A stretch of DNA of 60,802 nt from positions 1 to 60,802 of the forward strand of contig CAKTKT010000003.1 in the NCBI GenBank assembly GCA_934572325.1, read 5' to 3'. The position numbers and the translations under genes are program-made. Positions 32,407-40,256 of this stretch are shown one piece after another (positions within the stretch are counted from its first letter, which is position 1; every line of letters begins with the position of its first letter). The notes under the pieces were generated by a model, which worked only from the letters and a program-made list of their open reading frames with translations, made no database searches and was not told the DNA's origin. The DNA is from an uncultured Oscillospiraceae bacterium (GTDB lineage: Bacteria > Bacillota > Clostridia > Oscillospirales > Oscillospiraceae).

Positions 32407-32784
32407 ATGGAACTTACAAAATTTGAGCTTGAAGTAATGAACGTTGTATGGAACGCGGACAGACCGCTGGCGAAAAGTGAGATCGCAAAGCTCTGCACGA
32501 ACAAAAGCTGGAAGGACAGCTATACGCACCTGCTCATCACGGGACTGCTGAAAAAGGGCGCGCTGAAAGAGACCGACGTTGTCAAGGTCGGCAGGGCGTG
32601 GGCGAGCGCGTATGAGGCAAACATCTCCTGCGAGGAGTATTATGCCGACAATGTGTTCGCCGACAGCTCGGCGGAGGTTTTGCCGATGATTTTCCACGCG
32701 CTCATCCGCAGCGACAAGATAACCCCGGAGCTGATAGACGAGCTTGAAAAAATGCTCGAAGAGCGCAGGGGAGACATGATTTAA
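32407..32784 (+). CDS. BlaI/MecI-family repressor
   Basis: The 125-residue winged-helix repressor starts MELTKFELEVMNVVWNADRPL and has the recognition segment SEIAKLCTNKSWKDSYTHLL. A C-terminal helical dimerisation arm carries the region usually cleaved in this family. It is 4 bp upstream of an M56 peptidase gene, the classic BlaI-BlaR1 arrangement, where the peptidase inactivates the repressor. No beta-lactamase is present. Confidence 0.88.
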   Translation: MELTKFELEVMNVVWNADRPLAKSEIAKLCTNKSWKDSYTHLLITGLLKKGALKETDVVKVGRAWASAYEANISCEEYYADNVFADSSAEVLPMIFHALIRSDKITPELIDELEKMLEERRGDMI

Positions 32785-32788
32785 CTCC

Positions 32789-33889
32789 ATGATAAGTGTA
32801 TACTCGCTCATCAGCGCGACGGTTTTTTACAACCTCGGTATGCTGCTTCTCTATGTGCTCATCCGCAGGGAGAGCTTTATAACGCAGTATACGGTCTCCG
32901 CGCTCAGCTTTACGGCGGCGCTTAGCGTCCTGCGCCTGCTGCTGCCGCTGGATCTCCGCTTTTCATACGTGCTCGGCTCGTCGCGCGTTCTCCCGTGGCT
33001 CGTGAACGCGCTGGACTATGCGCCTGCGTCCTCGCCCGTCTCCGTCGGCGCTCTGCTGCTGGGCATATGGTGCGGCGGCACGGCGTGGTGCATCTTCAAA
33101 GCCGCCCGCGCGGAGCTGTGCGCATACAGGGCGCGGCGGAGCTATGCCTGCACGGAAAGCGCACAGGTAGAGCGCGCGCTGGCGGCGTTCCCCGGGGAAT
33201 ACCGCGTCCGGCTGTCGCCGGACGTGGGCGAGCCGTACACCGTCGGCATTCTCCGTCCGGAGATACTTCTGCCCGATGCGGGTTACGGCGAGGAGGAGCT
33301 GCACTTTATCCTCGCCCACGAGATACAGCATATCAGGTCGGGGGATAACTTGAAAAAGCTGTTTTTCATCGCGGCGGCGGCGCTCTTCTGGTGGAATCCG
33401 CTCTCGCGCGTCTATGTGAACGAGTATGAAATGCTGACGGAGCTGGAGTGTGACCGCCGGACGACGGACGGGATGGACAGCGACACGCTGAAGGCGTACC
33501 TTGGCGCGATGCTGTCCGTGATGAGGCGCGTGCCCGACGGCGGCGACAGCGCGGCGGTGTCGTCGTCCTTCGCGCAGGCGTACAGCGTGAAGCAGCGCTT
33601 CGCCGTGCTGCTCAGCCGGAGGGCGCGCAGGTCAAGGCGCAGCCGGCTGGCGGCATACGCCGTGATGCTGGCGCTGTTTCTGACCTCGTATCTGGTGATT
33701 TTGCAGCCGAGGAGTGAGCCGCCTCCGTTGGACGAGGGAACTGCGTTCATAATAAACGCCGAAAATTCATACCTTGTGCAGGATGGAGAGGTCTATCATC
33801 TGATTGTAAACGGGCGGAACGTGGAAAGTGTAACAAAGGATTTTTTAAGCATTGCACCATATGATGATCTGAAAATCATAGCGAACTAA
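32789..33889 (+). CDS. M56 (BlaR1-type) membrane peptidase
   Basis: The 366-residue protein has three N-terminal membrane helices. Then comes the zinc-protease motif HEIQH at residues 177-181, with glutamate E178, and a last helix near 285-305. It lacks the large extracellular penicillin-binding sensor of BlaR1. Only about 60 residues follow the final helix, so it must sense something else. It sits between the blaI-type gene and a secreted-peptide gene on one transcript. Confidence 0.88.
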   Translation: MISVYSLISATVFYNLGMLLLYVLIRRESFITQYTVSALSFTAALSVLRLLLPLDLRFSYVLGSSRVLPWLVNALDYAPASSPVSVGALLLGIWCGGTAWCIFKAARAELCAYRARRSYACTESAQVERALAAFPGEYRVRLSPDVGEPYTVGILRPEILLPDAGYGEEELHFILAHEIQHIRSGDNLKKLFFIAAAALFWWNPLSRVYVNEYEMLTELECDRRTTDGMDSDTLKAYLGAMLSVMRRVPDGGDSAAVSSSFAQAYSVKQRFAVLLSRRARRSRRSRLAAYAVMLALFLTSYLVILQPRSEPPPLDEGTAFIINAENSYLVQDGEVYHLIVNGRNVESVTKDFLSIAPYDDLKIIAN

Positions 33890-33905
33890 AAGGGAGGCGA
33901 GCATT

Positions 33906-34142
33906 ATGAAAAAGCTGATATCACTCGCGCTTGCAGCCGTTCTGTGTCTCAGCCTTTCCGTGACCGCGCTTGCGGGCTATGCGCTTCCGGACGGCGGCAC
34001 GGGCGAAAGCGTCTCCGTCCTCCGCGCGGAGGAGACGGAATGGATATTTCGCACCTATAACGGCAATATCGAAAAGCGGCTATGGTCGATAACCTACAGC
34101 AAGTGGCTGACGGACTGGATATATGTCGGTCCCGCGCCCTGA
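33906..34142 (+). CDS. Small secreted peptide
   Basis: The 78-residue protein has a signal peptide (MKKLISLALAAVLCLSLSV, cleavage near LAG) and a mature part of about 54 residues rich in tryptophan. It includes ETEWIFRTYNGNIEKRLWSI and KWLTDWIYVG. GGGAGG precedes the ATG. I recall similar small Firmicutes proteins beside M56 peptidases, but I cannot search for them here. It may be the ligand or output of the BlaI-M56 unit (inference). Confidence 0.7.
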   Translation: MKKLISLALAAVLCLSLSVTALAGYALPDGGTGESVSVLRAEETEWIFRTYNGNIEKRLWSITYSKWLTDWIYVGPAP

Positions 34143-34179
34143 TCACTCCTTTCATTTTCCCTTTCTCTCCATTGCGGCG

Positions 34180-34220
34180 CACAGGCGCGGACGATCGCTC
34201 GTCCGCGCCTGTGTGTTTTT
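34180..34220 (+). terminator. Terminator of the blaI-M56-peptide operon
   Basis: CACAGGCGCGGACGA pairs with TCGTCCGCGCCTGTG around TCGC and is followed by TGTTTTT. Confidence 0.85.
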
Positions 34221-34232
34221 GCGGTATGTTTT

Positions 34233-34586
34233 TCAGCAGTAGAGTATCATTGCGATGGTTTCGAGCGGCTCGTCGCCGATGTTTTTCATGCTGTGCCCCT
34301 CGCCGTCGCCGACAAAGGTGACGTCGCCCGCGCCGACCTCGACTATAGTGCCGTTGTCGGAATATTCGCCGCGCCCGCGGAGGATATAGTACGTCTCCCC
34401 GTCGCCGTGGTGGACGTGCCAGCCGATCTCCGCCCCCGGGGGAAGAACGGTGCGCGAGAAGAGGCGACCCTTGCCGTACATCTCGTCCGCGCCGGTGAGT
34501 ATGGGATGGATCTCGCCCTCGCCCGCGCCGTCGAAAAACTTTCTGCGCGAGGGGGGAAGCTCGTCTTTACGTCTGACAAATGACAT
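34233..34586 (-). CDS. Cupin-domain protein
   Basis: The 117-residue single cupin has the metal-binding first motif GWHVHHGDGETYYILRGRGEY and second motif GEGHSMKN with the last histidine. It is 15 bp after the LUD-domain gene in one minus-strand operon. It has no close enzymatic signature, so it is a sugar or small-molecule-binding cupin of unknown substrate. Confidence 0.85.
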   Translation of the reverse strand: MSFVRRKDELPPSRRKFFDGAGEGEIHPILTGADEMYGKGRLFSRTVLPPGAEIGWHVHHGDGETYYILRGRGEYSDNGTIVEVGAGDVTFVGDGEGHSMKNIGDEPLETIAMILYC

Positions 34587-34601
34587 ATTATCCGCCTCCC
34601 G

Positions 34602-35192
34602 TCAGTAGCCGAGCTCTTCGCCGATGAGGACGATCTCGGTTTCCATATTGTTCATCGGACGCCACAGCACCGTCAGCGCGTTGCAGATGCGCTGGGGCGA
34701 GCGGCAGTCGTGGCACTTGCCATCGACCTTGCACGGGGTGTTGACGTCGAAGCGGGCGGCGTTTTTCACCGCGGCGACGTTGCGCGCGCGATCAAGCGCG
34801 GCGGTGAAATCCGGGCAGAGCTTATTCGTGCCGGCGATGATGAACACCTTCCTGTGCCCGTACACCGTCGCGGCGATGCGGTTGCCCGTGCCGTCGATGT
34901 TGAGGATCTCGCCGTCCTCGGAAATGGCGTTCGCGCTGCAAATGTAGTAATCCGTGGTGAGCGCGGCGGTGAGCGTGTCCTTGCCGGGCTTGAGCCAGTG
35001 CCACATGACCTCGTTGTCCGCAGTGAGCCTCTGCCCCAGACCGAGCGCCTCGACCGTCTTGCTGCCGCCGATGCCGACGGTGCTGTGATGAATCTGTCCG
35101 GCGACATAGTCCGCCGCCTCGCTGCCGGACGCGAAGTACTTCACGCCGAACCCGCGGCACTCAAGGTTCTTGATTGTTTTTTCAATATCCAT
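34602..35192 (-). CDS. LUD-domain (LutC-like) protein
   Basis: The 196-residue protein of the LUD family (DUF162) shows GIGGSKTVEALGL and the EDGEILNIDGTGNRIAATVYG core. Cysteines occur in GKCHDCRSPQRIC near 155-168. In LutABC it helps oxidise lactate, but lutA and lutB are absent. Solo proteins like this are common in Clostridia. GGAGGTGC precedes the ATG. Confidence 0.85.
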   Translation of the reverse strand: MDIEKTIKNLECRGFGVKYFASGSEAADYVAGQIHHSTVGIGGSKTVEALGLGQRLTADNEVMWHWLKPGKDTLTAALTTDYYICSANAISEDGEILNIDGTGNRIAATVYGHRKVFIIAGTNKLCPDFTAALDRARNVAAVKNAARFDVNTPCKVDGKCHDCRSPQRICNALTVLWRPMNNMETEIVLIGEELGY

Positions 35193-35221
35193 ATTGCACC
35201 TCCGATAATACTGATAAGACC

Positions 35222-35250
35222 AGTATACATGATTTTTCGCCCCATTTCAA
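35222..35250 (-). promoter_or_regulatory. Promoter of the LUD-cupin operon
   Basis: On the minus strand, TTGAAA (35245-35250) and TATACT (35222-35227) are 17 bp apart, divergent from the alcohol dehydrogenase promoter. Confidence 0.7.
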
Positions 35251-35252
35251 TC

Positions 35253-35281
35253 TTGACTTCGACAGAGATTCTTATTAAAAT
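35253..35281 (+). promoter_or_regulatory. Promoter of the alcohol dehydrogenase gene
   Basis: TTGACT (35253-35258) and TAAAAT (35276-35281) are 17 bp apart. The two -35 boxes of this divergent pair are only 2 bp apart. Confidence 0.75.
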
Positions 35282-35328
35282 AAGGTGGATAGACGCTTAT
35301 GAAACCTCTGTAAAAGGAATGGGCATAT

Positions 35329-36549
35329 ATGAACACTTCCGCGAAAAATGAACTGACGAAGATCGGCTGCCGCGCGTTTCAGGCGGGGCTGAATATCGGC
35401 GCGCGCGCACTGTACTGGCGCAAGCCCGTCACCGTTACGGGCGAGGGCTGCGCGGCAAAGATACCGGAGATCATGAAGCGCGAGGGCGTGAAGCGCGTGA
35501 TGGTCGTGACGGGGCGGCATGTCGGCAAAAGCATCGCGCCGGGGATGATCGCGGCGCTGCGCGCGGCGGGCGTTGACTGCGTCCACTTCTCCAGGGTCGA
35601 GGCGAACCCCACGACCGCGATAGTTGACGAGATAGCATGGCAGTACCGGCTCAACGCCTGCGACGGCTTTCTTGCCGTCGGCGGCGGCTCGCCGATAGAC
35701 GCGGCGAAGGCGGCGGCGGCGCTCATCGCCCGCCCCGATAAGACGCTTTCGCAGATGGCGGGGCTGTTTCGCGTGCTGCGGCGACTGCCGGTGTTCGTCG
35801 CCGTGCCGACGACGGCTGGCACCGGGTCGGAGACGACGATCGCCGCCGTCATCACCGACGCCGCGACGCACCACAAGTACGCCGTGATGGACATCTGCCT
35901 TGTGCCGAAGTACGCGGTGCTCGACCCCGTGCTCACGCGCGACCTGCCGCCCAGGTCCACCGCCACAACCGGCATGGACGCGCTGACCCACGCCGTCGAG
36001 GCGTACCTGTGCTGGACGAACCGCACGAGGGAGGTTGACCGCGACGCGGAGGAGGCGACGGTCACCGTTTTCCGATACCTTGAGCGGGCGTACCGCGACG
36101 GGGGCGACATGGAGGCGCGCGACAATATGCTGATGGCGGCGTTCAAGGCGGGCTTCGCGTTCACGCGCGCGGGCGTGGGCAACGTTCACGCCATTGCGCA
36201 CACGCTCGGCGGGCTTTACAATGTCCCGCACGGGCTGGCGAACGCCGTCATACTGCCGATAGTGCTGGAGGATTACGGCGCTGCCGTGTACCCGCGGCTG
36301 GCAAGGCTGGCGGGGCTTACCGGCGTTTGCGCGGCGGACAGCGAGGAGGACAGGGCGAAGGCGTTCATCGCCGAGATATACGCCATGAACGCGCGCATGG
36401 GCATCCCCCGCGCCCTCGACTGCATCCGCGAGGAGGACATCCCCCGCATGGTCGAATGGGCGCTGGCGGAGGCGAACCCCACATACCCCGTGCCCGTGGT
36501 GTACACGCCTGAGCACTGTGCGCAGGTGATAAGGAAAATAATGCTCTGA
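35329..36549 (+). CDS. Iron-containing alcohol dehydrogenase
   Basis: The 406-residue group III dehydrogenase shows the NAD site LAVGGGSPIDAAKAAAALIA. GTGSETT and GMDALTHAVEAYLCW follow. The iron ligands are in HAIAHTLGGLYNVPHGLANAVILP (histidines) plus the preceding aspartate region. It reduces an aldehyde or ketone; the substrate is unknown. It shares a 136-bp divergent promoter region with the LUD-cupin operon, which hints at a common redox role. Confidence 0.92.
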   Translation: MNTSAKNELTKIGCRAFQAGLNIGARALYWRKPVTVTGEGCAAKIPEIMKREGVKRVMVVTGRHVGKSIAPGMIAALRAAGVDCVHFSRVEANPTTAIVDEIAWQYRLNACDGFLAVGGGSPIDAAKAAAALIARPDKTLSQMAGLFRVLRRLPVFVAVPTTAGTGSETTIAAVITDAATHHKYAVMDICLVPKYAVLDPVLTRDLPPRSTATTGMDALTHAVEAYLCWTNRTREVDRDAEEATVTVFRYLERAYRDGGDMEARDNMLMAAFKAGFAFTRAGVGNVHAIAHTLGGLYNVPHGLANAVILPIVLEDYGAAVYPRLARLAGLTGVCAADSEEDRAKAFIAEIYAMNARMGIPRALDCIREEDIPRMVEWALAEANPTYPVPVVYTPEHCAQVIRKIML

Positions 36550-36559
36550 GGATTGTAAA

Positions 36560-37198
36560 TTGCGACTTGACGAACTCAAGCTGGTGTCTGCCAGCAACAT
36601 AATAAAGCTGCGCACCGGAGCGGGGCTGACGCAGGCGGAGCTTGGCGCGCGCCTGAACTACTCCGACAAGACCATATCCAAGTGGGAGCGCGGCGAGGCG
36701 ATACCGGACGCATACGTGCTCACACAGCTTGCGGAGATGTTCGGCGTGACGGTGGACTATCTTCTCTCGTCTCATGATGCGTGGGAAGCGCCGACGGATA
36801 ACGGCGCGGACGGGGAGACGGCGGCGGAGGCGTCCGGTGCGCCGGGCTACAGCGTGGAGGTCATCATGGCGCTGACTGTGGTGTCGATATGGACGGCGTG
36901 CACCGTCGCGTTCGTGGCGCTCTGGCTCGCGGCGGGCGTGATATGGTGGCGCATCTTCGCCATCGCGCTGCCGGTGTCGCTGCTCGTGCTGATGATACTG
37001 ATGTGCGCTTTCAAAAAGGTGAAGCGCCTGCAATACGTCATCGCGGCGTTTGTATTCTCCATTTTCGTTATGCTCTACTTTCTCATACCCAGCTACAAGC
37101 CGTGGCAGCTTTTCATCATCGCCGCGCCCGCCGTCGTCATTGTTTTTCTGGCATGCAACATCCAGAAAAAGCCCGCGAAACGCAGAAAACCGGAATAA
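36560..37198 (+). CDS. XRE-family regulator with membrane helices
   Basis: The 212-residue protein starts at TTG 36560. An N-terminal XRE helix-turn-helix reads LKLVSASNIIKLRTGAGLTQ and then LNYSDKTISKWERGEAIPDA. After a short linker there are four hydrophobic helices (about 100-205) and a basic tail. It is a membrane-anchored transcription factor, 10 bp behind the alcohol dehydrogenase gene. Its ligand is unknown. Confidence 0.85.
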   Translation: MRLDELKLVSASNIIKLRTGAGLTQAELGARLNYSDKTISKWERGEAIPDAYVLTQLAEMFGVTVDYLLSSHDAWEAPTDNGADGETAAEASGAPGYSVEVIMALTVVSIWTACTVAFVALWLAAGVIWWRIFAIALPVSLLVLMILMCAFKKVKRLQYVIAAFVFSIFVMLYFLIPSYKPWQLFIIAAPAVVIVFLACNIQKKPAKRRKPE

Positions 37199-37237
37199 TA
37201 ACCATATAATTCTACATGGCGTAGAACGCGCACGATA

Positions 37238-37269
37238 CGGGTAGAGCCGCGATAGAACGGCTCTACCCG
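37238..37269. repeat. CGGGTAGAGCCG hairpin upstream of the second degV
   Basis: CGGGTAGAGCCG and CGGCTCTACCCG form a perfect 12-bp stem around 8 nt including ATAGAA. It resembles the hairpin at 7636-7674. It may terminate the upstream transcript, but no T-run follows. Confidence 0.5.
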
Positions 37270-37308
37270 CGCTTTCTCTCCGGTAGAGCGGGGGAGCGGA
37301 ACAATAGC

Positions 37309-37337
37309 TTGCGGCGGCGGCGCGCAGGGAATATAAT
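37309..37337 (+). promoter_or_regulatory. Promoter of the second degV gene
   Basis: TTGCGG (37309-37314) and TATAAT (37332-37337) are 17 bp apart. Confidence 0.55.
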
Positions 37338-37369
37338 GCCGGTAAACTGTGATAAAAGGGGCAATTATA

Positions 37370-38257
37370 ATGAATGATTATATTTTGAGCTGCTGCTCGA
37401 CCGCGGATCTGACGAAGGAGCACTTCAACGCGCGCGGCATACACTATGTCTGCTTCCACTTTGCCATCAACGGCGAGGAGTATATCGACGATCTCGGCGA
37501 GAGCATGCCGTTTGACGTGTTCTACAAGAAGATAGCCGACGGCGCGGAGACAAAGACCTCGCAGGTCAACATCTCCGAGTATGTCGATTTCTTCACGCCG
37601 TTTCTCGAGGCGGGGAAGGACATTGTCCATGTCTGCCTCTCGTCCGGCATTTCCGGCACGATTAACTCCGCGCGCAACGCCGCCTCCATCCTCAAGGAGC
37701 GCTACCCCGAGCGCACGATACACATCATTGACTCTCTAGGCGCGTCCTCCGGCTACGGGCTGCTGATGGACACCGCCGCCACGAAGCGCGACGAGGGCGT
37801 GAGCGCGGACGAGCTCGCCGTGTGGATAGAGGCGAACAGGCTCAGGCTGCACCACTGGTTTTTCTCCACCGATCTCACAAGCTACGTGCGCGGCGGCAGA
37901 ATATCCAAGACCGCGGCGGTGTTCGGCGGACTGCTGGAGATCTGCCCGCTGCTGAACATGGACAACCTCGGTCGGCTCATCCCGCGCGCCAAGATCCGCA
38001 CCAAAAAGCGCGTCATAAAAGAGATCGTCGCCAAGATGGAGCAGAACGCCGACGACGGGCTGGACTACTCCGGCAAGTGCTTCATCTCGCAGTCGGCGTG
38101 CTATGACGACGCGCGCGCCGTCGCGGATCTGATAGAGGAGCGCTTCCCCAAGCTCAACGGCAGGGTGCAGATATTCTCCGTCGGCACGACGATAGGCGCG
38201 CACACGGGTCCGGGCACCGTCGCCCTGTTCTTCTGGGGCAAGGAGCGCGTGGACTGA
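37370..38257 (+). CDS. DegV family fatty-acid-binding protein
   Basis: The 295-residue protein is a second DegV (FakB-like). It starts MNDYILSCCSTADLT, carries SSGISGTINSARNAAS and ends GAHTGPGTVALFFWGKE. Compared with the DegV at 6649 it is more divergent at the N-terminus. ATG 37370 follows AAAGGGG. Bacteria commonly carry several FakB proteins for different acyl chains, so the two may be specialised. Confidence 0.92.
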   Translation: MNDYILSCCSTADLTKEHFNARGIHYVCFHFAINGEEYIDDLGESMPFDVFYKKIADGAETKTSQVNISEYVDFFTPFLEAGKDIVHVCLSSGISGTINSARNAASILKERYPERTIHIIDSLGASSGYGLLMDTAATKRDEGVSADELAVWIEANRLRLHHWFFSTDLTSYVRGGRISKTAAVFGGLLEICPLLNMDNLGRLIPRAKIRTKKRVIKEIVAKMEQNADDGLDYSGKCFISQSACYDDARAVADLIEERFPKLNGRVQIFSVGTTIGAHTGPGTVALFFWGKERVD

Positions 38258-38279
38258 CGGAAAACAATACGATACGTCA

Positions 38280-38308
38280 AAAAAGCTCGCCGGCGGCGAG
38301 CTTTTTTG
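38280..38308. terminator. Bidirectional terminator
   Basis: AAAAAAGCTCGCC pairs with GGCGAGCTTTTTT around 3 nt, between convergent degV and the PurN-like gene. Confidence 0.9.
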
Positions 38309-38322
38309 ACGTATATATGTAT

Positions 38323-38937
38323 TTATTTTCCTATCACGACGCGGTTGCCGTGGATGGAGAGCTTGCCCGCGCAGTAGAGCGCGACCGCTTGGGAGAGGAT
38401 CTTCCACTCGCCCTCCTCCATGACGCGCTGGCGGAGGCTGTCGGGCGTGTCGGCGGGCAGAACCTCCACCGCCTTTTGCAGAATGATGTTGCCCACGCGC
38501 CCGTCGCCGTCGGCAAAGTACGCCGTCGCGCCGGTCATCTTCACGCCGCGCTCAAGCGCCGCGCGGCACACATCGCCCTCAACGTCCTCAAACGCGGGGT
38601 ACATGGCGGGGTAAGTGCCGATCATGCGGTTTTTGAACTGATAGGGCACAACGCCGAGCGGAAGATTGTAGCCCGCGAGAATGACAAGCTCGATATCCAT
38701 GTCGCGCAGCTTGTTGGCGATAGCCATGCTGTGGCTGGTCATATTCGGGAAAAGCTCCGGATCGACCACATACGCCGGAACGCCGGCGTTGAGCGCGCGC
38801 TTCATCGCGTAGACGTCCTTCTCCGGCGAGATGACCGCCACAAGCTCAAAATTTTCAATTTCCTTAAAGTACATGGAGTCCAAAATCGCCTGGAGCTTCG
38901 CCCCGTCGCCGGACACCAATGCCGCCGCTCTGACCAT
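38323..38937 (-). CDS. PurN-like formyltransferase-fold protein lacking the catalytic triad
   Basis: The 204-residue protein follows the glycinamide ribonucleotide formyltransferase fold. It has VSGDGAKLQAILD near the N-terminus, ELVILAGYNLPLG, and TGATAYF with LPADTPDSLRQRV at the end. The catalytic residues of true PurN are in NIHPS and the later D before GGP. Here these are G107, Y109 and R147 (MIGTYPAMYP and GDGRVGN), so all three are replaced. It stands away from any purine gene and has its own promoter with a leader of about 140 nt. It is either a pseudo-enzyme or an altered transferase. Confidence 0.8.
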   Translation of the reverse strand: MVRAAALVSGDGAKLQAILDSMYFKEIENFELVAVISPEKDVYAMKRALNAGVPAYVVDPELFPNMTSHSMAIANKLRDMDIELVILAGYNLPLGVVPYQFKNRMIGTYPAMYPAFEDVEGDVCRAALERGVKMTGATAYFADGDGRVGNIILQKAVEVLPADTPDSLRQRVMEEGEWKILSQAVALYCAGKLSIHGNRVVIGK

Positions 38938-39080
38938 ACTCTTTTACCCCCGCGGGTCTCCCGAACCCGCAAATCCCTCCTGTTACAGAAACTCGGTACT
39001 TGTGCGAAGGAGGGTTTAAAGGTATAATAACCGCATACGCGAATTTGCGGATATTATATCTTTTCTCTCTATATTTACAC

Positions 39081-39109
39081 ATTATACTGTATTCCTCGCA
39101 CAAGGTCAA
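39081..39109 (-). promoter_or_regulatory. Promoter of the PurN-like gene
   Basis: On the minus strand, TTGACC (39104-39109) and TATAAT (39081-39086) are 17 bp apart. The leader holds AACCCTCC/GGAGGG and GCGGGT/ACCCGC pairs. Confidence 0.7.
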
Positions 39110-39128
39110 GGCATGGAGGCACAAGTTT

Positions 39129-40256
39129 ATGACAGAAATTTTACTCATACGGCATACGCAGGCGGAGGGCAACCTCTACCGCATGATGCAGGGGCACTGG
39201 GACGGAGACGTGACCGCCCACGGGTGGGAGCAGATCGCCGCGCTGGCGGAGCGTCTGCGCGATGTGCCGATAGACGCGGTGTATTCCAGCGACCTCTACC
39301 GCGCGCGGATGACGGCGGGCGCGGTGACGAAGTACCACCCGCTCACGCTCGGCATTGACGAGCGCCTGCGCGAGATCGACGTCGGACCGTGGGAGGCGTG
39401 CTTTTTCGGCAACGTGTTTCACGACTTTCCCGACGAGGCGGAGAAATTCGTCCGCCGCCCGTCGCAGTGGCGTATAGCCGGCGCGGAGACGTTCGCGGAC
39501 GTGCAGCGCCGCGCCTATCCCGCGCTGCGCGACATTGCCGCGCGGCATGACGGCGGGCGCGTCGCGGTGGTGAGCCACGGCGTGACGATACGCTGCATCA
39601 TGTCGGGGATAACCGGCATACCGATGGACGATGTGGACACGCTGCCCATATTCTTCAACACCTCCGTCACGACGCTGGAGTATGACGGCGGCGCGTTCAG
39701 CGTGAAAGGGGAGAACGACTGCGCCCACCTCGCCGCGCTCAACAGCCCCGTGTGGCGCAGGCTCAGCGCCCTGCGCGACGCGCCGCTCGACCCGCGCGCG
39801 GAGCGGGAGTATTACGCCGCCGCCTACGCCGACGCATGGCGCGCCGCGCACGGCGGGCTGACGGGATATGATGAGAGCGTGTACCTCGCCGCGGCGCGCG
39901 GTCATCACGACGCCGACCACGGCGCGGTGCTGAAAATACTGGACGCGGACGACCCTGTCGGGCTGGTGGATATGGACACGCGGCGCGGCGCGGCGGACGG
40001 CACGGGCTGGATAAGCCTTATCTGGCTGCGCGAGGACTACCGCGGCAGGGGCTACGGCATACAGCTTCTCGCGCGGGCGATAAAGGCGTACACGAACATG
40101 GGGCGGCGCGAGCTTCGGCTGCACGTCGCGCGCGAGAACGAGGACGCGCTGCGCTTTTATGATAGCTGCGGCTTTGAGCGCATCGCCGAGGAGCGGTGCG
40201 CGAACGGAACACTTTTACTGATGGGGTGCAGGCTTGGTGACAAGGCATATGTTTGA
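39129..40256 (+). CDS. Histidine phosphatase fused to a GNAT acetyltransferase
   Basis: The 375-residue protein has two domains. Residues 1-195 are a histidine-phosphatase fold (ILLIRHTQAEGN with catalytic H9, AVVSHGVTIRC with the second histidine). Residues 210-375 are a GNAT domain (SLIWLREDYRGRGYGIQLLARA, then RLHVARENEDALRFYDSCGF). I chose ATG 39129 with GGAGG upstream; the frame continues 43 codons further without one. The linked activities suggest a substrate that is dephosphorylated and acylated, but nothing identifies it. It overlaps the next gene. Confidence 0.88.
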   Translation: MTEILLIRHTQAEGNLYRMMQGHWDGDVTAHGWEQIAALAERLRDVPIDAVYSSDLYRARMTAGAVTKYHPLTLGIDERLREIDVGPWEACFFGNVFHDFPDEAEKFVRRPSQWRIAGAETFADVQRRAYPALRDIAARHDGGRVAVVSHGVTIRCIMSGITGIPMDDVDTLPIFFNTSVTTLEYDGGAFSVKGENDCAHLAALNSPVWRRLSALRDAPLDPRAEREYYAAAYADAWRAAHGGLTGYDESVYLAAARGHHDADHGAVLKILDADDPVGLVDMDTRRGAADGTGWISLIWLREDYRGRGYGIQLLARAIKAYTNMGRRELRLHVARENEDALRFYDSCGFERIAEERCANGTLLLMGCRLGDKAYV

